Shown here piece after piece: positions 22,098 through 28,060 of a stretch of DNA of 28,060 nt. How positions within the stretch are numbered: the stretch's first letter is position 1; the number at the start of each line of letters is the position of its first letter. A program made the translations under genes and the position numbers. The notes below the pieces were generated by a model. That model did not search any database and was not told the DNA's origin. It saw only the letters and a program-made list of their open reading frames with translations. Source of the DNA: Syntrophomonas sp. UBA5432 (GTDB taxonomy: Bacteria; Bacillota; Syntrophomonadia; Syntrophomonadales; Syntrophomonadaceae); assembly GCA_002424365.1 (NCBI GenBank), contig DIRQ01000021.1, positions 3,619 to 31,678 on the forward strand. Direction: 5' to 3'.

Positions 22098-22539
22098 CCT
22101 GACTACGCAATTTCAATTCGCCCTGCAGTTTTGAACCGGACTTTATAAAATTAACTGAATACAAGTTTTCCGCTACCGGAACGGCGGTGCCCGCATAAGT
22201 ACGATAAAGGTTGCCATAATTGGAATATATACTGAAGTTATCACCATCAGCACCGGTAATACTAAGCCGGGTGCCATCCGCACTAACCTGAAAATCCCGT
22301 GAAGTTCTTATATCCTGCTGTATGCAATCTATTGCCATACGTGATGAATACTGCAGCTGGGCACGATTGCTGCTGGTGTTATATCCACTAAAAACCAACC
22401 CCGCTACCTGTTGCAGAATTCCTATCAATAATAGAGCTAATGCCAATCCCAACAACAGGTCCATTAGCATCATTCCCCGTTCATTACCATAAAAGAATTT
22501 ACACAGGTTCAAGGCACTGGAACAACTCCTACCAGGCAT
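22039..22539 (-). CDS. PilW/GspJ-like minor pilin
   Basis: The 166-residue protein has NERG|MMLMDLLLGLALALLLIGILQQV. The residue at +5 after the predicted cleavage is Asp rather than the near-invariant Glu, a conservative but unusual change. The following QLQYSSRMAIDCIQQDIRTSRDF and GDNFSIYSNYGNLYRTYAG is typical of PilW/GspJ minor pseudopilins. I take the ATG at 22539, which has GGGAAG close by; a GTG at 22548 and a TTG at 22512 are alternatives. It overlaps the upstream PilV-like gene by 31 bp and the downstream PilX-like gene by 59 bp, so the three genes are tightly coupled. Confidence 0.72.
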   Translation of the reverse strand: MPGRSCSSALNLCKFFYGNERGMMLMDLLLGLALALLLIGILQQVAGLVFSGYNTSSNRAQLQYSSRMAIDCIQQDIRTSRDFQVSADGTRLSITGADGDNFSIYSNYGNLYRTYAGTAVPVAENLYSVNFIKSGSKLQGELKLRSQDDDYEINFFCFSRVLQVQE

Positions 22540-22940
22540 TCTTCCCACTGATGGTTCCCCCCGGTCGTTAAAACCTTAACATTGACGACACATAATCGTT
22601 GGGCTCCCTCCAAGGGTTTAAATTCAATCATAGCCTCAGCTCCAGGTGGATGTGACTGAAGAAATGGCAAGCTGTCAGCCCTAACCGTACCCAAATCAAC
22701 TACCCCTGCTAATAGCTCCGGACGAGCTTTCATTTCCTCCAGCAAAGAACTGGCATAAATACAGGTAGCAGTCCTCCCTCCGCCCCGGGACACATTATTT
22801 ACCCCCAGCATAAGCAAGTTTAATAATCCCCCCACCAGTACCAGAGTCAGTGCCAGGGACACCACCACTTCCAGCAGGCTAATTCCGTCCTCTTTATTCC
22901 TTAACCTGCGGCCCTGCCAGTTTAACAATAAAACCTTCAT
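22509..22940 (-). CDS. PilV/GspI-like minor pilin
   Basis: The 143-residue protein has a 19-residue leader and NKEDG|ISLLEVVVSLALTLVLVGGLL, a canonical class III signal with Gly at -1 and Glu24 at +5. The globular part holds ATCIYASSLLEEMKARPELL and CVVNVKVLTTGG, like PilV/GspI. I use the ATG at 22940 with AGGGTG upstream; the ATG at 22973 has no ribosome site. It is first in the minus-strand triad PilV-PilW-PilX and is transcribed away from the second triad at 23311. Secretion, pilus assembly and peptidase genes are not in this window. Confidence 0.75.
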   Translation of the reverse strand: MKVLLLNWQGRRLRNKEDGISLLEVVVSLALTLVLVGGLLNLLMLGVNNVSRGGGRTATCIYASSLLEEMKARPELLAGVVDLGTVRADSLPFLQSHPPGAEAMIEFKPLEGAQRLCVVNVKVLTTGGNHQWEECLVGVVPVP

Positions 22941-23310
22941 TAACCTACACCCTATCAACATATTAAATCCCATTTATTTGTTATTCCACTTTTTTTACCA
23001 AAATCCTCCACCATTATTAATTATAATAAATAACTATCAGCAAATCGCTCTATGCCGCATATACTTAAAAAAAATACTATTTTCATACCGCACCTAGGCC
23101 TATGGTCCCATATATCAGAATATTTGCTATTGGTAAATAATATAAAAAAACCTATTTATTTCTTCAGATAGTGATGTTATCATGATATATGGAGGAAAAT
23201 GCTCTCAAAAATTACACTTAATCTTAGTTATGGTATTAATGATTACTACATATCATCTATTAATATCCAGGGCTATGTAGCTTAAAACCTTTATGCAAGG
23301 GAGAATGAAT
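22941..23310. other. A/T-rich divergent intergenic region of the two pilin triads
   Basis: This region has to hold promoters for both triads. A TATAAT on the minus strand (23020-23025) lacks a good -35. On the plus strand TTGGTA near 23130 is followed after 17 bp by a poor TATTTA. A perfect palindrome TATCATGATA lies at 23178-23187, just before a ribosome site and a 28-codon frame. I see no GEMM-type c-di-GMP riboswitch. Confidence 0.4.
23199..23285 (+). CDS. Possible 28-codon leader ORF before the plus-strand pilin triad
   Basis: GGAGG precedes an ATG by three bases and opens a 28-residue frame (MLSKITLNLSYGINDYYISS to GYVA) that ends 25 bp before the pilin start. The spacing is short and there is no family to compare. 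A leader peptide coupling translation is possible, but chance is as likely. Confidence 0.25.
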   Translation: MLSKITLNLSYGINDYYISSINIQGYVA

Positions 23311-24771
23311 TTGGTAAATAATAGATGGGTCAGGCAAAAATCACCTTTGCTTAATAATTACGGTATAGCATTGCCGCTGGTATTAATGTTGCTGGTGGTA
23401 TTTACCCTGCTGGGCACAGCCGCCTATACCGCCAGCCAGAGTTCGCTTAAGCAATCTACCAGGCTGAATCCTGACCTGCGGTGCAAATACCTGGCCCGCT
23501 CAGCCGTGGACGCCACCAAGGAAGCCTGGACAGCCAAATTCCTTGCCAATCCCAGTAAATATACAGCCATTGGTGCAACAGACGAAAATTTTACATTTTA
23601 TACCCGATATGATTCCGGTGATAACGAATTTAAAGAGGAGACTGCTGCTAATGCAGGCAAAGATGGCGTCATCACAACTGTACAAACCTTTGACGCTAGT
23701 GAAGGTATCTGTACGGTAACTTCTACAGTTAGTATAGGTTCCCATTCGGCAACGGTAACCGCTGAATCGGAAAAATTGAATGACGCAGATGTTTCTGCAG
23801 GTACTACTCCGTGGTATGAATGCCGCAAATACGAATCTCGCCTAACCAGTGTATTAGGCAGCGGTCCCCTCTATACATGGGATAATTGGACTATTATACC
23901 GGGTCCATCCAGCAGAGAGGTCACTGACAAGAATGGTCAGGAATATACTGCCACCTACCACGTAACCGAAGGTATTGTAAATATTAGTACATATCCGGTA
24001 AATACTTCTGGGCTTACACTCTATGCCAACGGTACCCTGCGGGAGGAGATTATTGCCAGGACAGGAAATCTTGTAGATGCGTCTTTATATATGGCAAACG
24101 TAATAATTTTTATATTGCAAGCACTCGCAGGAAATGCCGATCTACTCAATCAGGACTTATTTAGCTATTCTGTTACCGGTTTGCAGGCCAAACACATCCG
24201 ATTTAACTGTCCCCTGAACCTTTATTATAATACTTCGTTATTACCGCTCAATGCTAAGGCTGTTCCTAATCCGCATAGTCTCATTGTTTGTGCAGAAACC
24301 ATCGTATTTCAGCAGAATCTTACCATAGGCGATTCTGCTTTCGGTAACCTGACCCTGAGCATTCCTCCAGGAACAGGAATACCTGGAGAAGTCGTACATA
24401 AACGAGTGGTAGATGCTAATGCGACAAGACCTGCCGAGGAAAAGGTTGATGTAAAAAAAATTGATTTAAATGCCAAATACGGGCTGGTCAGGTTTAATAA
24501 TGTAGTGATTAATGGTTCTTTAATTGGTAACGGTGAATCAAATGATCCCGCACTAATCAGAAACAAGTCATTTTTCTTCCGTGTCATGGGTGAAAAAGCC
24601 CTGGGCATAGGTACTGAACCTAATACCTTCTCCGATATAGCCGATTTGTTTAGCTGGACAGCAACCGAAAACGATTGCCGTTTGAAAACCCTGCTGGACA
24701 AAGGCTATCTCATTCCTGCAACCAACGATGATGTAGCTTCCTATTATGATGTTCTGTTTTTCTATAAATAA
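23311..24771 (+). CDS. Large PilX-like minor pilin, unknown C-terminal domain
   Basis: The 486-residue protein opens with NNYG|IALPLVLMLLVVFTLLGTAAYTASQ, a prepilin-like helix with no Glu at +5, and SSLKQSTRLNPDLRCKYLARSAVDATKEAW, the helix typical of PilX-type N-termini. The remaining 420 residues are beta-rich and Thr/Asn-rich (for example GICTVTSTVSIGSHSATVTAES and FNNVVINGSLIGNG). I recognise no named domain in them, though a beta-helix or other surface fold is possible. I favour TTG 23311, seven bases after GGGAG; ATGs at 23293 and 23305 are alternatives. It is the first gene of the plus-strand triad and is 24 bp from the next gene. Confidence 0.7.
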   Translation: MVNNRWVRQKSPLLNNYGIALPLVLMLLVVFTLLGTAAYTASQSSLKQSTRLNPDLRCKYLARSAVDATKEAWTAKFLANPSKYTAIGATDENFTFYTRYDSGDNEFKEETAANAGKDGVITTVQTFDASEGICTVTSTVSIGSHSATVTAESEKLNDADVSAGTTPWYECRKYESRLTSVLGSGPLYTWDNWTIIPGPSSREVTDKNGQEYTATYHVTEGIVNISTYPVNTSGLTLYANGTLREEIIARTGNLVDASLYMANVIIFILQALAGNADLLNQDLFSYSVTGLQAKHIRFNCPLNLYYNTSLLPLNAKAVPNPHSLIVCAETIVFQQNLTIGDSAFGNLTLSIPPGTGIPGEVVHKRVVDANATRPAEEKVDVKKIDLNAKYGLVRFNNVVINGSLIGNGESNDPALIRNKSFFFRVMGEKALGIGTEPNTFSDIADLFSWTATENDCRLKTLLDKGYLIPATNDDVASYYDVLFFYK

Positions 24772-24795
24772 CTATAAATAGGCTGGGTGATTTAT

Positions 24796-27255
24796 ATGCA
24801 AAAAGTGGTTAAACCATTAAAAAACTATTCCGGCATGACCCTGGTGGAAATCCTGGTAGCCCTGGTGATACTAGGAATGCTATTGATTGCTGTTTTCCCA
24901 CTGGTTACTCAGAGTTTGCAGGTTGTTAATCAGTCCAGCACCATTGCCTCCCAGTTGTTTGGGGTTCAGGAGGATATTGAAATAATAGCTGTAACCAAAG
25001 ACGGCGCTTATTTAATAGACGGTACCTTTGTACCTAAAGATTTTTTCCCGGTTCTACTGGATGGAGACACAACCTGGGTTCCGGGTATGACGATAAAGAA
25101 ATCCAAGCTGATACGCTTCCTGGCTTCAAACCTTGGTTCCGAGTATGATCTGTTTGAACGCTATGAAGGATACACCGCTGAAGAAGCCATTATCACTATA
25201 GGGGACAAATCCATTACAAATACCTCCACCGTAAAAGTTACTGATAAAAATAATTCCGATGTTACGGGTAATCTTGACGGCTTTCCTGTAGTCAGCGCAG
25301 AAAAAGTAACCATTATCCTTCCCACTGACAGCAACCGTTTTACCAACCCCGACAGCTTGTATACCATTACCATAACCACTGATGGAACAGTTCTAACGTC
25401 TCTGCTAATGGTTCATCTGCCCCGTGCAATCATTGCCGATAAAAATGGAGACTTATTGATGGCCTCATCACCCAATCCTGACAACTGGGTTAGTGGAGGC
25501 AGCAGCAACTGGGTTAAGAAGGAAACCAATTTTGCTTACCGTATCAATAAAATTATTTCCGCCGGTGCTTCAGACCGGTCGGCCCGGTTTATTGCTGTAG
25601 GTGATAGCGGCAGTATTTATCTGTGGGAGAACGGAAAGAAATGGGAGAGGTTAACTTTAACAGGTATCACTGCCAATTTGAATAACATCATGGCAGTTGG
25701 TGCCGGCGGTTGGCTGGTTGTGGGGGATGGCGGGTTAATTCTTCATTCCACCGATGGCAAAAGCTGGGTTACAAGAAACTCAGGAACTACCTCCAACCTG
25801 CGTGCCATAACCTATAATAAAAAAAGTAGTAGATATTTTTGTGTGGGCGATGACGGGATTATGCTGACTTCCTCCAATACCGAAACATGGACCCGATTAC
25901 ACAGTAATCCCCTGATGGTTGCGGCAACAGATTATATTAATAACAAAAAAGCGGTAGCTTTCTCTGGTGAAGGTGAATATCTAAAAACCCGCAAAAACCC
26001 GGTAACCAATACAGATAATAAATTCACTGTTTTTATGGTTGTCAAACCAACTGGGGACCCGGTCAATACCAGTCTCCTGACCCTGGGGCCACCCGCCAGT
26101 TATTTTACCTTAAGGACAAATGAGGATAAAAAGTTGGTAGTGGGAACCAGCCCTGATAATGTTTTTGTGGGAACCCCCGAATTGGGTACCACTGAAGCCG
26201 CAATTATAGCCTGTCGGTATTATGATGATTCCGGAATTCCAAGGGCAAGTCTGTATAAAAATGGTTCGACAACAGCGACAGATAACCTTGATATTGGCAG
26301 TATAACTCCCGGTGACACTGCTGATGCTCCTGCCCAGTTGGGCAGCAATCCCCTGACCCATTATACTGAACCCTTGCCGTTTGAAGGTTCAATAGCCGAG
26401 GTCTTTATCTTTGACAGGGCCCTTAGTATTAACACGGAACCAAGACCATGGCCTTTAAGCGGACAATATGCCTCCGAGATGGATATTGTCAATAAGTATT
26501 TATCCCTCAAGTACGGTATTAATTTAGCGAATGAGGCTGAGATTAATGCTTTATATTATAATGGTGCTTATTCTTCACCCCGATTAGGGACAATGGACTG
26601 GACTACATGGCAGGACGGAATGTTGAAAAGATATTGGCCATTTACAACAAACCCCACCAATTATCCGGGTCTGCATCTGGATCCAGCGGGGGGGGTACCA
26701 CTTCCACTCTGGTTGGATGCGAACTCTTTAACCTTTGCGGATGCAAACCAGGTTACAGTATGGAGAGATCGTTCCGGTCCCGGCAGTAATGGCAGTAATA
26801 GCAATCCCGCCGTTGGGGCCCCACTGAATGCTGTAGCCTGTGACGATGACGGATTACTATATACCGGAGGAGATCGCCGCAACCTGATTTATTTCGATAA
26901 TCCTAATAATATCAAACAGGATAAAGAAAAGTTAAATGCAACCATGGCCAAACCGGTTCAATATACTACGGAAGATATGCTCTTTACCGGGAACCGTTTT
27001 GTAGCCCTCTTAAATGATAAACATGAAACCAGGAGCTATATCGTCAACTTAAAGGAGCCAGGAAAACATACACGTGAAAAGGCGTTTTCAGGTTCCAACT
27101 GTTTTTTAAATGATATTTTTCATTATCCTTACGGAAAAACCTTATTGGTCGTAGGCAGCGGCGGCAAAATATATTATGCCAAAGATAATTCCGCCGACTG
27201 GGAATCTGGAAATTCAGGTACAACTACCGATTTATTAGCCGGTTGTCTGCGCTAA
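24796..27255 (+). CDS. Modular pilin: prepilin stalk, beta-propeller and inserted lectin-like module
   Basis: The 819-residue protein has a 13-residue leader and YSG|MTLVEILVALVILGMLL with Glu18 at +5, a canonical type IV prepilin start. After a pilin-like head (to about 205) come blade-like repeats: IIADKNGDLLMASS (212-225), AVGDSGSIYLWENGKKW (267-283), VVGDGGLILHSTDGKSWVTR (308-327) and CVGDDGIMLTSS (349-360). Later blades are at about 680-705, 733-755 and 783-809, so about seven in all. Residues 375-670 between blades 4 and 5 look LamG/concanavalin-like, with FSGEGEYL, FTVFMVVKP, LYKNG, GSIAEVFIFDRALS and KYLSLKYGI, but LWLDANSLTF..VTVWRDRSG, normally first, comes last (639-660). An exposed tip adhesin is inferred, as for modular pilins of Streptococcus sanguinis. 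ATG 24796 follows GGGTGA; a GTG at 24787 is less likely. Confidence 0.8.
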   Translation: MQKVVKPLKNYSGMTLVEILVALVILGMLLIAVFPLVTQSLQVVNQSSTIASQLFGVQEDIEIIAVTKDGAYLIDGTFVPKDFFPVLLDGDTTWVPGMTIKKSKLIRFLASNLGSEYDLFERYEGYTAEEAIITIGDKSITNTSTVKVTDKNNSDVTGNLDGFPVVSAEKVTIILPTDSNRFTNPDSLYTITITTDGTVLTSLLMVHLPRAIIADKNGDLLMASSPNPDNWVSGGSSNWVKKETNFAYRINKIISAGASDRSARFIAVGDSGSIYLWENGKKWERLTLTGITANLNNIMAVGAGGWLVVGDGGLILHSTDGKSWVTRNSGTTSNLRAITYNKKSSRYFCVGDDGIMLTSSNTETWTRLHSNPLMVAATDYINNKKAVAFSGEGEYLKTRKNPVTNTDNKFTVFMVVKPTGDPVNTSLLTLGPPASYFTLRTNEDKKLVVGTSPDNVFVGTPELGTTEAAIIACRYYDDSGIPRASLYKNGSTTATDNLDIGSITPGDTADAPAQLGSNPLTHYTEPLPFEGSIAEVFIFDRALSINTEPRPWPLSGQYASEMDIVNKYLSLKYGINLANEAEINALYYNGAYSSPRLGTMDWTTWQDGMLKRYWPFTTNPTNYPGLHLDPAGGVPLPLWLDANSLTFADANQVTVWRDRSGPGSNGSNSNPAVGAPLNAVACDDDGLLYTGGDRRNLIYFDNPNNIKQDKEKLNATMAKPVQYTTEDMLFTGNRFVALLNDKHETRSYIVNLKEPGKHTREKAFSGSNCFLNDIFHYPYGKTLLVVGSGGKIYYAKDNSADWESGNSGTTTDLLAGCLR

Positions 27256-27292
27256 TACAGTATAGAACTGCAATAAGGGGGGAGCAACTATT

Positions 27293-27982
27293 TTGTTGAA
27301 AGCTGACCAGCGTGGATTTTCTCTGGTAGAACTTCTCTTAACAATTATTCTGGTTTCAGTAGTCCTGGCAATCGGTTACAATGCGTTTGCTTACGGGATA
27401 AAAGCCTGGGAAAATTATGTGATCAGACAGGAAGCGGAAGCAGCAGTGCGGCTTACCAGTCTGGTGATTACCAATGAAATAAATTACGCCAGTTACCTGG
27501 AAATTCGCAAGAAAGCTGATGATTGGACCAGCACTGAGGTTCAGGGAAATGACCGCCTTATATTTATTAATAACGCTGGGGACATAATTTTACGCGCAAT
27601 TACTGCTGCCGGTAATGTTGATACAACCATTGCCCATACGGAAAAAAGCACCCTGGAACTTTCCTTTTCTAAACCTGTCGATAATAATATTCCTGCTTCT
27701 TATTTAGATAATTCACTCAAGTTTTCCGTCAAGGCCCGGTATACAGATAAGGATGGAGTAGACGAGGATGGAGACGGGATTCCGGAAAAGGCGGTTATTT
27801 ATTCCAGCAACTCGGCAGTACTGATAAGCAATATGCTCGAAGGCAGCGGATTTCCTGTTAGCGATAAGTCACTATACTCACAAGCCACCAATTGTACTCC
27901 GGGTGACCGTGTCCTCTACCGAACTACGATAGAGCGTTTTAACCCCGGTGCTCCCGGCGGTGGATTTACCTGTGGTTTATAG
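27293..27982 (+). CDS. PilW/GspJ-like minor pilin with calcium-loop-like segment
   Basis: The 229-residue protein has an eight-residue leader and QRG|FSLVELLLTIILVSVVLAIG with Glu13 at +5, fully canonical. The helix continues into AFAYGIKAWENYVIRQEAEAAVRLTSLVITNEI, as in PilW/GspJ proteins. Residues 152-165 read DKDGVDEDGDGIPE, an Asp-rich loop like calcium-binding loops in some pilins and pseudopilins. Two cysteines near the end (Cys201, Cys227) could form a disulfide. The start is TTG at 27293, eight bases after GGGGGGAG; a second TTG follows. It is the third gene of the plus-strand triad, 37 bp after the modular pilin. The next 33 bp show no stem-loop before repeat R3. Confidence 0.78.
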   Translation: MLKADQRGFSLVELLLTIILVSVVLAIGYNAFAYGIKAWENYVIRQEAEAAVRLTSLVITNEINYASYLEIRKKADDWTSTEVQGNDRLIFINNAGDIILRAITAAGNVDTTIAHTEKSTLELSFSKPVDNNIPASYLDNSLKFSVKARYTDKDGVDEDGDGIPEKAVIYSSNSAVLISNMLEGSGFPVSDKSLYSQATNCTPGDRVLYRTTIERFNPGAPGGGFTCGL

Positions 27983-28015
27983 AAACTATTAATAAGAAAA
28001 TAGAATTTTTTTGAT

Positions 28016-28060
28016 ATACCCATAGGGCACATCCCCAAGGGGACACAGATGCTCGCTATG
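28016..28060 (-). repeat. R3 45-bp repeat, copy 2 (runs to the window edge)
   Basis: This is an exact reverse complement of 19439-19483 over all 45 bases, probably continuing beyond the window. With copy 1 it brackets tldD, hemerythrin and both pilin triads (about 8.5 kb) in inverted orientation. Confidence 0.85.

Noticed and set aside
22974..23292. Possible c-di-GMP (GEMM) riboswitch ahead of the pilin genes
   Set aside because: Such switches often precede clostridial pilin genes, but I found neither the conserved core text nor the two paired stems here.
24309..24701. Minus-strand open frame of 130 codons over the large PilX-like gene
   Set aside because: It is antisense, has no ribosome site, and mirrors the codon pattern of the plus-strand gene, which has a clear prepilin start.

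Overview
The window reads as chromosomal DNA of an endospore-forming, low-to-mid GC Firmicute of the class Clostridia. A Syntrophomonas-like (Syntrophomonadaceae) bacterium is my best guess. This is inferred from a complete spoIIIAA-AH operon, the order efp / CD1247-like / spoIIIA / carboxylase / asp23 / nusB / folD that recurs in Clostridia, a two-subunit biotin carboxylase system, a bacteriohemerythrin, a family I CoA-transferase, and intergenic repeats of a kind common in that group. No search was run, so the taxon is inference.

Region 1 (1-6646, all minus strand) is a housekeeping run. In transcription order it holds a carboxyltransferase fused to an AccB-type biotin carrier, biotin carboxylase (accC), an Asp23 / AmaP / DUF2273 envelope-stress set, nusB, a TsaD-like paralogue and the 5' part of folD. 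A very good sigma-A promoter lies at 6757-6785. The biotin-carrier part of the fusion has its own internal Shine-Dalgarno and ATG, so free BCCP may also be made.

Region 2 (6925-13317, minus) is the sporulation channel operon spoIIIAA-AB-AC-AD-AE-AF-AG-AH, preceded by a CD1247-type zinc-ribbon protein with its own terminator. The operon is unusually loose: four of its seven junctions hold 117-231 bp of repeat-derived DNA.

Region 3 (13505-15439, plus) is a two-gene CoA-transferase unit (gctAB-like) with its own promoter, set against the direction of its neighbours. Region 4 (15524-20964, minus) holds efp, an Xaa-Pro aminopeptidase, aroQ, and the tldE/pmbA and tldD protease pair. A bacteriohemerythrin with an operator-like dyad over its promoter follows at 21013-21405.

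Region 5 (21510-27982) is the most distinctive part. Two divergently transcribed triads of minor type IV pilins or pseudopilins share a 370 bp intergenic region. One member, 819 residues long, appears to carry a prepilin stalk, a beta-propeller of about seven blades, and a lectin-like (LamG/concanavalin) module inserted between blades, with the lectin halves in swapped order. I infer a modular tip adhesin. No assembly ATPase, platform protein or prepilin peptidase lies in the window.

Several repeat families fill the gaps. R1 is about 85-105 bp with five degenerate copies, three of which end exactly on the stop codon of a minus-strand gene. R2 is built on GGAAATAGACAC ends. R3 is an exact 45 bp sequence present twice in inverted orientation, flanking tldD, hemerythrin and the pilin locus. 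R4 is a palindromic hairpin with a GTAGGGGCAGACC arm. I see no tRNA, rRNA, CRISPR, phage or transposase gene.
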